A stretch of 64,000 nt of DNA, from contig CAVTEM010000004.1 in assembly GCA_963733845.1 (NCBI GenBank), positions 148,074 to 212,073 on the forward strand, read 5' to 3'. The number at the start of each line of letters is the position of its first letter. Position 1 is the first letter of the stretch. Origin of the DNA: DATFQE01 sp963733845 (lineage in GTDB: Bacteria > Actinomycetota > Thermoleophilia > Gaiellales > Gaiellaceae). The position numbers were made by a program, and so were the translations under genes. Of this stretch, positions 26,951 through 35,593 are shown piece after piece. Below the pieces are notes generated by a model that saw only the letters and a list, made by a program, of their open reading frames with translations, searched no databases and was not told the origin of the DNA.

Positions 26951-27189
26951 GGGCGACCGTGCTCGTCCGCCCGAAGCCCGGCATCCTCGATCCGCAGGGC
27001 GACGCCGTTGGGAGCTCACTCCGGCAGCTCGGCTTCCCGGTCGACACCGCGCGCGTGGGTCGCGTTGTCGACCTCGAGCTCGAGGCAGGAAGCCCCGACG
27101 AGGCTCGCGAGCAGGTGGAACGGATGTGCGCGGAGCTCCTCGCCAACCCGCTGATCGAGAGCTTCGACATCGAGCTCGCCGAGGGATAG
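26947..27189 (+). CDS. purS: phosphoribosylformylglycinamidine synthase, PurS subunit
   Basis: Small 80-aa subunit that bridges PurQ and PurL in the three-part FGAM synthase. The pattern VRPKPGILDPQGDAVGSSL, then the DTARVGRVVDLEL strand and the C-terminal NPLIESFDIEL, is characteristic. The GTGA overlap with purC couples the two. Its presence means that the missing PurL is of the small, PurS-dependent kind. Confidence 0.95.
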   Translation: MRATVLVRPKPGILDPQGDAVGSSLRQLGFPVDTARVGRVVDLELEAGSPDEAREQVERMCAELLANPLIESFDIELAEG

Positions 27190-27224
27190 GGCGCCTTGAT
27201 TCAGGCTATGACGGAGCTCGAGAG

Positions 27225-27911
27225 GTGAGCGGGCGGAGACCGCGCGTTGCCGTCGTGGTCTTCCCCGGCTCGAACGACGACCGGGACGCGGCCGGCGCGC
27301 TGGCCGAGCTCGGAGCCGAGCCGATCCTCGTCTGGCACGGCGACGAGGAGCTGCCGGCCGTCGACGCCGCGGTTCTGCCCGGCGGCTTCTCGTATGGGGA
27401 TTACCTCCGCTGCGGGGCGATTGCCCGCTTCTCCCCCGCGATGGCGTCGGTCGTCGAGTTCGCCCGCGGCGGCGGGCTCGTGCTGGGGATCTGCAACGGC
27501 TTCCAGATCCTGTGCGAGGCGGGCCTGCTGCCCGGAGCGTTGCGGCCGAATGCCTCGCTCGCGTTCGTCTGCCGCGACGTGGGCCTCACCGTCGAGCGCG
27601 CGGACACACCGTTCACCTCCCGCTGCTCCGCGGGGCTGCCCCTGACGATCCCGGTGAAGCACGGCGACGGATGCTGGCACCCCGGTCCCGACTTCGGGCC
27701 GAGCAACGTCGTTCTGCGCTACGCGCAGGACGAGAACCCCAACGGCTCGATCGACGACGTCGCCGGGGTCGTGAACGAGGCCGGCAACGTGCTGGGACTC
27801 ATGCCGCACCCCGAGCACGCAGTCGAGCCGCTGCTCGGCTCCACCGACGGGGCACTGATCCTCGGGTCGATGGTCGACGCCGCACACGAACGCACCTTCG
27901 CGGCGGCCTAG
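27225..27911 (+). CDS. purQ: phosphoribosylformylglycinamidine synthase, glutaminase subunit
   Basis: Class I glutamine amidotransferase of 228 aa that feeds ammonia to PurL. It opens RVAVVVFPGSNDDRDAAGAL. The nucleophile Cys lies in LVLGICNGFQIL and the His/Glu pair in LMPHPEHAVEPL; GGFSYGDYLRCGA is also conserved. GTG 27225 is the likely start, 35 bases after purS. The gene is not followed by purL; instead a convergent minus-strand gene shares its stop in CTAG. Confidence 0.96.
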   Translation: MSGRRPRVAVVVFPGSNDDRDAAGALAELGAEPILVWHGDEELPAVDAAVLPGGFSYGDYLRCGAIARFSPAMASVVEFARGGGLVLGICNGFQILCEAGLLPGALRPNASLAFVCRDVGLTVERADTPFTSRCSAGLPLTIPVKHGDGCWHPGPDFGPSNVVLRYAQDENPNGSIDDVAGVVNEAGNVLGLMPHPEHAVEPLLGSTDGALILGSMVDAAHERTFAAA

Positions 27912-28171
27912 ACCAACCCGAGGGTCGCGGCGAGCTCGGGCGTGTCCGCCAGCGCCGTCCTCAGCTTGTCGAGGTCGCGTGCCCTGAAGGTCACCGGACC
28001 GCGGCGGGCGGTGCCGTCGGTGGCGTAGGCGAAGCGGACGAGGCGTTCGCCGCGCGGGTCCTCGAGCAACTGGACGAGGGAGGAGAAGCGCTTGTCGCCG
28101 GCTCGCTGGGCGACGCGGAGCTCCTCGACGACGGTGGCCGCGCCCCAGGGTGTTGCCGCTTTGGTCGACAT
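27908..28171 (-). CDS. small conserved hypothetical protein
   Basis: Product of 87 aa with no signal or membrane segment. It has an N-terminal helix (GAATVVEELRVAQRAGDKRF), a beta section (LVRFAYATDGTARRGPVTF) and a C-terminal helix (DLDKLRTALADTPELAATL). I do not recognise a known family; the size and fold pattern suggest a compact alpha/beta domain. ATG 28171 follows a minus-strand TAGCTT box by seven bases (leaderless). Its stop overlaps that of purQ. Confidence 0.65.
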   Translation of the reverse strand: MSTKAATPWGAATVVEELRVAQRAGDKRFSSLVQLLEDPRGERLVRFAYATDGTARRGPVTFRARDLDKLRTALADTPELAATLGLV

Positions 28172-28178
28172 GGCGGGG

Positions 28179-28184
28179 AAGCTA
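28179..28184 (-). promoter_or_regulatory. -10 box of the 87-residue protein gene
   Basis: Minus-strand TAGCTT, seven bases before ATG 28171, with no ribosome-binding site. It marks a leaderless transcript. Confidence 0.4.
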
Positions 28185-28239
28185 GCCGGGAAGGTGTGCC
28201 GTGTCCGTGCCGGCTTCGTGACTAGTTTGTGCCGACGCC

Positions 28240-29664
28240 ATGGCCCGAGCGCTCCCCACCGTCCAGCCCGGCGACTCGCCGCCCTGGTGGATCGAGGAGG
28301 CGGGGCTGCTCGCCGAGCCGGCGGCGCCTCCCCTCGCCGGCGACGCCGAGGCCGACGTCGCCGTCGTCGGCGGCGGTTACACCGGGCTGTGGACCGCCCT
28401 CGCCCTGCGCGAGCGCGAGCCGGGCCTCCGCGTGGCGGTGCTCGAGCGAGGGCGCGTCGGGGAGGGCCCGAGCGGGCGCAACGGAGGTCACCTGTACGGC
28501 TACTGGGGCAGCCTCGTGGCGCTCCGCGACGTGCTCGGCGACGAGCGCGCGCTGGCACTCGCACGCGCCGGCGACCGGATCATCCCCGCCGTAGCCGCCT
28601 TCGCGGAGAGCCGCGGCGAGGACGTCTGGCTCCGTCGAGGCGGCGCGATCAAGGTCTCGACCACCGAGCCACAGGACGCGAAGCTGGACGCGGTCGTCGC
28701 AGCGGCCCGCGCGCTCGGAGCCGAGGCGGAAGCGGTCCCGCTCGACCGTGACGAGCTGAGGGCGCGTGTGGGCTCGCCGGCCTTCCGCCGCGGCGTCTTC
28801 TTCCGCGACGGCGCGACCCTGCAGCCGGCTCGGCTGGTGAAGGCGCTGCGCGGCGCCGTTCGCGCCGACGAGGGAGTCGACCTCTACGAGCGCACACCGG
28901 TCGTCGGACTCGAGGCGGGCGACCCCTGCACGCTCGAGACGCCGGGCGGGACGCTCAGGACGCGCCAGGTCGTCCTGGCGGTGAACGCGGCCGCGACCGG
29001 CCGGCGCCCGACGGCGGGCAGGCTGACCAACTTCGGCAGCTACATCGTCCTGACCGAGCCCGTTCCGGAACTGCTCGACGAGCTCGGCTGGAGAGGCGGC
29101 GAGGCGCTGACCGACGCGCGCATGTTCCTGCACTACTTCCGCACAACCCGGGACGGCCGCGTGCTCATGGGCAGCGGGTCGGGCCCGATCGGGCGGGGCG
29201 GCCGGCTCGACCGCCGCTTCACCCACGACGCGGCGACCGCGGCCCGCGCCGAGGCCGGGCTCCGACGCTTGCTCCCGTCGCTCGCCGACGCGCGCGTCAC
29301 CCATGCCTGGGGCGGCCCGATCGACGTCTCCGCCGACCGCCTCCCCTTCGTCGAGACACAGGATGGCCGCATCCACTACGCGGCCGGCTTCTCGGGCAAC
29401 GGCGTCGGCCCGAGCTGGCTCGCCGCGCAGGTACTCGCCTCACGCGCGACCGGCCGCGACGACGAGTGGACGCGCCTACCGCTCACGGGACGCCGAGTGC
29501 GCCGCCTGCCGCCCGAGCCGCTCAAGCGCGTGGGCGGCGGCGCCGTCCGCGCGGCGGTGCTGGCGCTGGAGGAGGCCGAGAGCGAGGGCCGCAGGCCGCC
29601 CGCGGTCGCTCGGGCCGTGGCGTCGCTCCCCCGGCTGCTCGGCTTGCGGATCGGCCTTCGTTAG
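28240..29664 (+). CDS. FAD-dependent amine/amino-acid oxidoreductase (PuuB-like)
   Basis: Product of 474 aa of the DAO family. The dinucleotide-binding motif is VAVVGGGYTGLWTALALRE (about residues 44-62), followed by EGPSGRNGGHLYGYWG, the flavin-contact loop typical of gamma-glutamylputrescine oxidase and related enzymes. The C-terminal YAAGFSGNGVGPSWLAAQVL is the second FAD contact. Such enzymes oxidise a primary or secondary amine to an aldehyde or imine, releasing H2O2. Its position next to the polyamine island makes a polyamine derivative a plausible substrate. The start follows TAGTTT and has no ribosome-binding site. About 60 residues beyond the family core form an Arg/Glu-rich tail. 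Confidence 0.85.
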   Translation: MARALPTVQPGDSPPWWIEEAGLLAEPAAPPLAGDAEADVAVVGGGYTGLWTALALREREPGLRVAVLERGRVGEGPSGRNGGHLYGYWGSLVALRDVLGDERALALARAGDRIIPAVAAFAESRGEDVWLRRGGAIKVSTTEPQDAKLDAVVAAARALGAEAEAVPLDRDELRARVGSPAFRRGVFFRDGATLQPARLVKALRGAVRADEGVDLYERTPVVGLEAGDPCTLETPGGTLRTRQVVLAVNAAATGRRPTAGRLTNFGSYIVLTEPVPELLDELGWRGGEALTDARMFLHYFRTTRDGRVLMGSGSGPIGRGGRLDRRFTHDAATAARAEAGLRRLLPSLADARVTHAWGGPIDVSADRLPFVETQDGRIHYAAGFSGNGVGPSWLAAQVLASRATGRDDEWTRLPLTGRRVRRLPPEPLKRVGGGAVRAAVLALEEAESEGRRPPAVARAVASLPRLLGLRIGLR

Positions 29665-29903
29665 AGAGCAGCGGCGGGCCGCCGGCGCGCGTGGAAACCC
29701 CACGCGGACACGAGCGCCCAGACGCCCTCGAGCAGGAAGAAGCCCCACTGACGCTCGTGGTAGGCGAGCACGGTCAGGACGACCGAGCCGACGAGGTTCA
29801 GCGTCAGGTAGGACGTCGAGCGCTGGTCCAGCCGCCCCGCCTGGGCCAGGGCGTACGCGGCGAGGATCGCGAGCGCGCCGGCGATCTGGATTGCCTGATC
29901 CAT
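29661..29903 (-). CDS. CBU_0592-type small membrane protein
   Basis: Product of 80 aa with three hydrophobic segments: AIQIAGALAILAAYALA, then YLTLNLVGSVVLTVLAY, then FFLLEGVWALVSAWGF. The conserved spacing with Asn-Leu-Val-Gly and Glu-Gly-Val-Trp residues matches a family of short three-helix membrane proteins of unknown role that includes CBU_0592-like proteins. ATG 29903 has no clear ribosome-binding site. The stop overlaps that of the FAD oxidoreductase (TTAG). Confidence 0.7.
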   Translation of the reverse strand: MDQAIQIAGALAILAAYALAQAGRLDQRSTSYLTLNLVGSVVLTVLAYHERQWGFFLLEGVWALVSAWGFHARRRPAAAL

Positions 29904-29945
29904 CGAGGCAGCATGCCTGCCCCGACTCGGGCGAGGACGCGCCCT

Positions 29946-31406
29946 CTAGTCCAGCGCGCCCACGTCGAGGACGGCCGTCTTCAGGTCGGTCATGTCGAGC
30001 ATCGTGTAGCGGCCGCCGATCCGGCCCCAGCCCGTCTTCGTCCCGGCCGCGCCGCCGAACGGCTCGTGCGCCTCCCAGTAGTCGGTCGAGTCGTTGACGA
30101 CGACGTTGCCGACGCGGAGCGAGTCGAGGAAGCGGAACGCGCGCCGGAGCGACCCGGTGTAGACGGCCGCCTGCAGCCCGAGGTGCGAGTCGTTGGCGAC
30201 GGCGAGCGCCTCGTCGTCGTCGTCGACCACGATCACGGGGACGATCGGCCCGAACGTCTCGTCGCGGTTGATCAGCGTGTCCACGCCGACGCGGTCGACG
30301 ACCGTCGGCTGGTAGTAGAGCGTGGTCGGCCTGCCCGAGTCGCGCGCGCCACCGAGCACGACCTCGGCGCCCTTCTCGACTGCGTCGCTCACGTGGGCGT
30401 CCATCTTGCGGGCGGTGGGCTCGTTGTTCATCGGCCCGACGAGCGTGTCGTCGTCGAACGGATCGCCCAGCTTCCACCCCTTCGCCTCGTCCACGACCGC
30501 GGAGAGGAAGTCGTCGTGGACGCTCTTGTCGACGAGTACGCGCTCGGTCGCGCAGCAGACCTGGCCCGCGCAGAAGAAGCCGCCGTAGACCGCCCCCTTC
30601 GCGGCCGCGCGTAGATCGGCGTCGGCGCAGACGATCACCGGCCCGTTGCCACTCGCCTCGATCAGGGAGCGCTTCAGCCCGGCGGCGCGCACGATCTTCT
30701 CGGCAGTCGTGTGCGAGCCGACGAAGCCGATGCAGTCGACGTTCTCGTCCGTGACCAGCGCCTCGCCGACCTCACCGCCGCCGTAGACGACGTTGACGAC
30801 CCCGTCGGGCAGGCCCGCGTCGGCCATCGCCTGCATGAACGTGGCCATGGCGATCGGCGTCCACTCCGAGGGCTTGACGACGATTGTGTTCCCGGCCGCG
30901 ATCCCGGGCGCGATCAGCTCGCTCGGGATCAGGCTCGGGAAGTTCCAGGGCGTGATCGCGGCGTAGACGCCGTTCGGCTTGCGGAAGGTGAGGATGCGCT
31001 TGTTCACGTCCTGCGAGGGCAGGATCGCGGTCTCCATGCGCTTCACGTCCTCGGCCGCGATGCGGAAGTTCTCCGCGATCTCCTCGATGTCCGGGATCGC
31101 CTCGGCCCTGAACGGCTTGCCCTGCTCGAGCGAGAGCTCGCGCGCCATCTCCTCCGTGCGCTCCTCGATCGCGTCCGCGATCGCGTGGCAGACCTTCGCC
31201 CGATCCCAGGCGGACAGGGCGGCCCAACCCGGCTGAGCCTGCCGCGCCGCGCGTGCCGCGCGTGCCACGTCCTCTCGGGAGGCGTCGGGTGCGTCCGCCA
31301 GCTTCTCGCCGGTGACCGGCGAGACGATCTCACGCACGGTCTCGCCGGTGGAGTCGACCCACTCGCCGCCGACGAAGTTCTGCAGCGTGCGACCTGCTAC
31401 GACCAT
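29946..31406 (-). CDS. NAD(P)-dependent aldehyde dehydrogenase
   Basis: Product of 486 aa in the ALDH superfamily. Visible are NGVYAAITPWNFP (cofactor loop), KPSEWTP, the SGNGPVIV stretch with a family-variant general-base region (LIEASGNGP), FFCAGQVCCATERV with the nucleophile Cys, and ETFGPIVPV. It oxidises an aldehyde to an acid; relatives act on succinic, gamma-aminobutyric or vanillin-type aldehydes. ATG 31406 follows GGAGGTGAC and overlaps the end of the upstream saccharopine-dehydrogenase-like gene by ten bases. Together with PucR they form one minus-strand operon. Confidence 0.9.
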   Translation of the reverse strand: MVVAGRTLQNFVGGEWVDSTGETVREIVSPVTGEKLADAPDASREDVARAARAARQAQPGWAALSAWDRAKVCHAIADAIEERTEEMARELSLEQGKPFRAEAIPDIEEIAENFRIAAEDVKRMETAILPSQDVNKRILTFRKPNGVYAAITPWNFPSLIPSELIAPGIAAGNTIVVKPSEWTPIAMATFMQAMADAGLPDGVVNVVYGGGEVGEALVTDENVDCIGFVGSHTTAEKIVRAAGLKRSLIEASGNGPVIVCADADLRAAAKGAVYGGFFCAGQVCCATERVLVDKSVHDDFLSAVVDEAKGWKLGDPFDDDTLVGPMNNEPTARKMDAHVSDAVEKGAEVVLGGARDSGRPTTLYYQPTVVDRVGVDTLINRDETFGPIVPVIVVDDDDEALAVANDSHLGLQAAVYTGSLRRAFRFLDSLRVGNVVVNDSTDYWEAHEPFGGAAGTKTGWGRIGGRYTMLDMTDLKTAVLDVGALD

Positions 31407-32383
31407 GTCACCTCCGTGTCCAGGGAGGCCAGGAAGGCCTCGGCGTCGGGAATCGCGTCCTCGGGCGGCTTGACTCCGGGTGCCTCGATCCGCCCTTCGA
31501 GCAGCTCCGCGGCTGCCCGCGCCGGCGGCTCCGAGGTCGAGCGCGCGCTGCCCCCACGCGTGAGCGAGGTGCCAACGACCGCGCCGCCGTCGCCGTCTCG
31601 GACCTCGACGACGTGCGCCGAGACCGAGGCGCTCGACTGCGTGTACGGCTCGGGCTCCTCGCCCTCGGGCAGCGCGAGCAGCTTCTCGATCAGCCCCGGC
31701 GCGAGGCAGAGGCGGAAGCTCGCCTCCACCAGGCTCGGATAGCGCAGGGGCAGGGTGGCGAGCTCGGAGTGAAGCGTGTAGATGCCCTCCTTCTCGCCGA
31801 CGGGATCCGGGAACGTCCGGCTCGCCCGACCGGAGACGGGCTCGGTGTCCTGCAGCTCGCCGTCGCGCACGACCATCGGGCGCATGCTCAGCTCGTCGAG
31901 CAGCGTACGCACCGAGTACGGCGCCGGAAACGGATGGCCGTCGGCGGCGGGGTCGCGCGTCGCGGCCCAGATCTCCATCGCGACTGGTTCGCCGCCGACG
32001 CGCTCCGCCGCGAGGCGCGCGAGCAGGTTCGTCTTGCCCGGCGCCGAGCCGAGCCCGAGGATCGCCGTGCGGCCGGCGGCCGCGAACTCTTCGTCGAGCT
32101 CGAGCTGGAGGCGCGTCATATGGAAGAGCCCGCCGAGGTCGACGTAGTCGGCGCCCACGGCGAGAGCGCCGCGCATCACCTCGAGGTTGAAGCGGTAGTC
32201 GACGCTGTTCACGACCACGCCCGCGCCCTCCAGCCCGCGCTGCAGCGAGTCCGCGTCGGTGACGTCGACGTGCTCGTCGCCCTCGAGGCGGTGGTCGAGC
32301 CGGCGGAACGGCGCTCCCCACTCCTCGAGGAACCCGGCCACGGTGCGGCCGATCGTGCCGGCGGCGCCGAGGACGGCGATCAC
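31397..32383 (-). CDS. saccharopine dehydrogenase-like NAD(P)-binding oxidoreductase
   Basis: Product of 328 aa. The Rossmann start is IAVLGAAGTIGRTVAGFLEE. The mid-region GLGSAPGKTNLLA corresponds to the conserved Pro-Gly-x-Thr-Asn of saccharopine dehydrogenase relatives, a group that also contains carboxynorspermidine and carboxyspermidine dehydrogenases. Substrate choice cannot be made from sequence: lysine/aminoadipate, carboxyspermidine-type or opine-type condensation products are all possible. GTG 32383 overlaps the stop of the PucR gene (GTGA), and the 3' end overlaps the aldehyde dehydrogenase start, so the three are co-expressed. Confidence 0.8.
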   Translation of the reverse strand: MIAVLGAAGTIGRTVAGFLEEWGAPFRRLDHRLEGDEHVDVTDADSLQRGLEGAGVVVNSVDYRFNLEVMRGALAVGADYVDLGGLFHMTRLQLELDEEFAAAGRTAILGLGSAPGKTNLLARLAAERVGGEPVAMEIWAATRDPAADGHPFPAPYSVRTLLDELSMRPMVVRDGELQDTEPVSGRASRTFPDPVGEKEGIYTLHSELATLPLRYPSLVEASFRLCLAPGLIEKLLALPEGEEPEPYTQSSASVSAHVVEVRDGDGGAVVGTSLTRGGSARSTSEPPARAAAELLEGRIEAPGVKPPEDAIPDAEAFLASLDTEVTWS

Positions 32384-33835
32384 TGCGTGGCCGTCCCCCG
32401 TCGCGCCTCGAGCGCGTCGTGCGCCTTGAGCGCCAGCCACAGCTCCATGCGCTGCTCCGGGTCGTCGGGGTGGCGCCCCGTGACCTCGCGCAGGCGGTCC
32501 ATGCGGTAGCGAAGGGTGTGGCGGTGGACGCCGAGCCGCTCGGCCGCCTCGCTCCAGCGGCAGCCCGCGTCGAGCAGCCCGGCCAGGGAGTCGAGCAGCC
32601 AGGAGTTGTGCGCGGCCGGCCCGAGCACGCGGTCGACGAACGCCTCGAGCGGCGCGTCCTGGAGATTGAGCAGGAGCTCGAGCGAGCCGAGGTCGCGGTA
32701 CGAGGCGACGCTGCCGTCGGTCGTGTCCAGAGCCGCCCGCGCCTCGAGCAGGCTCCGGCCGAGGTCGCGCCCGCGAGCTGGGCGGCCGATCCCGAGCCGC
32801 CAGTGGGCGCCGTTCCCCGCGAGCCGGCGCGCGAGCGAGAGCACCGCCTCGTCCTCGTCGGCCTCGACCAGGAAGGCCGCCCGGTCGAGCCGGGCCGTGG
32901 AGACGTACGGGACCGCGAGCGCGTCGAGCTCGGACGCGAGCCGCTGGCGCACCGTCTCGGCAATGGCGCCGTCGGCCGGCTGCGCGAGCAGCGCGGCGTA
33001 GCTGCGGCGCGGGTCGAGCCCGAACGCGGCCATCCGGCGGCCGGACTCGCGCTCGTCGAGGCGGTCCTCCTCGAGATCCTCGAGCAGGTCTCCGGCGAGC
33101 CGCAGTTCGGCGGCGCTGACCGCCCGCCGCCGCGAGAGCTCGAACGCCAGGGCCGTCTGCCCGTGGTGGAGCACGAGGCGGTCGTACTCGCCGAACGGCC
33201 TGCCGTCCCGGGTGGCGCGGAGCGTAGCCAGCTCCTCGTGGACGACGACCGGGAGCTCGAGGGCGCCGTCGAACGACAGCCGACGGCCCGAGTGGCGCTC
33301 GCTGACGACGCGACCGGCCTCGTCGACGAGCTGCAAGCTGCAGTCGAGATGGCCGCAGACGATCCCGAGCAGGTCGTTGAGGCCGCGGCTCTCCAGGACG
33401 GCGGCGGCGAGCCGCTCGTGCACGGCGGTGGCCTGGGTCAGCTGCTCGAGCCGCTCGCTCGCGATGTGCGAGACGGCCGTCTTCGTGATCGCCACGAACG
33501 GCACCTCGTACGGCACCTCGAGCACCGGGAAGCCGTGCAGGTCGGCCTCCTGCGCCAGCGCCGCCGGGACCTCGGCGAAGTTGAAACCGACGCCGAAGCA
33601 GAGACCGGCCAGGCCGTGCTCCGCGAGCCTGCGCACGTACGCCCGCTGTCCGGCCTCGAGCTCGCCCACGCCCAGCCCGGTCGTGAGCAGGACCTCGCCG
33701 CCCTCCAGCCACTGGGTCGGGATCCTCGAGCTCGGAGACGTGCAGCCAGCTGACCTCGCGACCGAGGCCTTCGGCGCCGGCGGCGACGCGCAGGTCGAGG
33801 CCGGGAAGGGTGGCGATGTCGCGGACGCTGAGCAT
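32380..33835 (-). CDS. PucR family transcriptional regulator (frameshifted)
   Basis: Regulator of about 484 aa after correcting one +1 shift near 33715-33724 (between SELEDP and TQWLEGGEVLLTTG). The N-terminal PucR domain opens MLSVRDIATLPGLDLRV and includes GLCFGVGFNFAEVP. The C-terminal HTH_30 domain contains GCRWSEAAERLGVHRHTLRY, the DNA-recognition helix. PucR regulators control purine, GABA or polyamine catabolism, usually activating on a pathway metabolite. It heads the operon with the saccharopine-dehydrogenase-like and aldehyde dehydrogenase genes, and is the obvious candidate regulator of the island. The start at 33835 is ten bases after the amine oxidase stop. Confidence 0.9.
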
Positions 33836-33845
33836 GGCCCCGGCG

Positions 33846-35376
33846 CTAGAGGAGCGCGTCGATCACCTCGTTGGCCGCCCGCTCGCCGGTCTCGACGGCG
33901 CCGTTGAGGTAGCCCTGGAAGTCGATCGAGGTGTGCTCGCCGCAGAAGTGGCAGGCGCCCTCGACTTCCCTCTCGACCCCGGCAAAGCGGGTGTACTGGC
34001 CCACCTTCCAATACGAGTACGAGCCCCGCGTCCACGGGTCGGCGGTCCAGAAGTCGCGCGTCGCTCGACCGTTCCACTGCGCCGAGATCCCGGGCAGCAC
34101 CGGCTCGATCTGGCCGAGGAACTCCTTGGCGCGCGAGGCGGCCGTCCCCGAGCCGAAGCCGGCGCCGATCAAGCCGCCGGTGTAGTCGACGAGGATTCCG
34201 GACCGGCCCGCCTGCGTCCGGGTGACGTCCCACGTGCTCTGGTAACCGGTGTCAGCGTACGGTCTCACCGCTCGACCGCAGCGACTCCCAGTGCCGCGTC
34301 CGGAACTGGACGTGCAGCTTCGAGTTCGTTCCCATGCCCTGCTCGGCGATCGCGATGCGCTTGAGAGCCTTGAAACCGGCCTGCGCGTAGTCGACCGAGG
34401 CGCGCAGCACTGCGAACGGAAGCGCGAGCACGACACGGTCGGCGACGACGGTCTTCGTCGAGCCTCTACTCCGGAAGTCCAGCGAGTACGCCGCGTCCGA
34501 GCGCAGCCGGATGGCGGTCAGCTCGGAGCCGAGCGTCACCTGCCCGGCGAGCGCGGCGGCCAGCCGGGCCGGAATCTGGTCGTTCCCGCCGCGGACGTGG
34601 TACTTCTCGTTCGACTTGCCGAAGATCCGCAGCTGACCCGGGCCCGCATAGGCGAGCAGGTAGAGCAGATTGAGCGAGCTCTGCTGGGCGGACTCGGCGC
34701 CGTACTCGATGGTGTAGGCGACGTTCAGCAGTTGCCCGAGCTTGGAGCGCATGCCGCCCGGCACGGACTCCTCGATCCAGTCGACGATCGACATGTCGTC
34801 GAGCTCGAACCCGCGTTGCGTGAAGCTGTCATAGGTCGTGGGATAGCTCGCGGCCGACGCATCGCTATGGATTTTCTGCCAGACGGCCTTCAGGTCCGTG
34901 GTCGCCTGCGTGAACGGGTAGTCCGCGCCGTCGAAGTGATAGGTCGGCTCCGCCCCGTTCTGCTCGGCCTGCAGCAGGTTGTCGAGCTTCAGGCCCAGCT
35001 CGTGCGCGAGCTGCCGGATCGCGGTGTGTCCCTGGTCGATCAGCTCGCCGCCGTGTTCGGCGATCTGACCGTCTGTGAACGCGCCCCGAATCGTCCAGCA
35101 GCGGCCGCCGACACGATCGGCAGCGTCGTGGATCTGGGCGAGGTAACCGGCCTGCTTGAGCCGGTACGCGCACGTCAGTCCGGCCAAGCCTGCGCCGACG
35201 ACGACGATACGCGGCGCGGTCGCCGGGTTTGCCGGTGGCGCGAAGCGTCCTGCCGCGGCGAGGGTCAGCCCGGCGAGCCCGGCGTCGCGGAGGAGGCGCC
35301 GTCTCGTGACTGTGGGCTCAGCCCCAGGCGCTGCGGCCGCCCGCTGAAGCTCGTGTGCCAGGGGGGTCCGCGTCAT
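33846..35376 (-). CDS. Tat-exported flavin monoamine oxidase (frameshifted)
   Basis: About 510 aa when one +1 shift near 34260 is corrected (between SSGET and YADTGYQSTWDV). The N-terminus carries a twin-arginine motif (VTRRRLLRDAGLAGLTLAAA). The FAD-binding IVVVGAGLAGLTCAYRLKQAG follows near residues 58-77 and GGRCWT further on. The C-terminal GACHFCGEHTSIDFQGYLNG and AVETGERAANEV are the conserved amine-oxidase end. It would oxidise amines outside the cytoplasm, giving aldehyde, ammonia and H2O2. ATG 35376 follows GGAGAGGAGAGAC. The gene is divergent from the lysyl oxidase gene and precedes pucR on the minus strand. Confidence 0.88.
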
Positions 35377-35593
35377 GTCTCTCCTCTCCTGCTGGTCGCC
35401 AGTACCCGTCTCTGGACGAGCTGGGCCAAAACTACGGTTCCGGAGCGGGACTTGCAAGGCCCCGACAGCGCCAATCGGGCGAAGGGTCCTTGGCCACATT
35501 GTCCAGGCGAGCGCGCCCCAACTGGACGGGACGGCCCTTGTCGCACAGGCCGGGCAGCGGTTTAGCTAGCGCCACCGCAACGGAGGTACGTGT
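35377..35593. promoter_or_regulatory. divergent control region, amine oxidase / lysyl oxidase
   Basis: This 217-base gene-free stretch separates the two divergent amine-oxidising genes. It contains several TTGG/GGCCAA-type sequences (for example in the segments GGGCCAAAAC, CGCCAATCGGG and CTTGGCCACA) resembling those ahead of the second aldehyde dehydrogenase gene. A GTTTAGCTAG segment lies about 30 bases before the lysyl oxidase start. It presumably binds the island's regulator. Confidence 0.35.
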
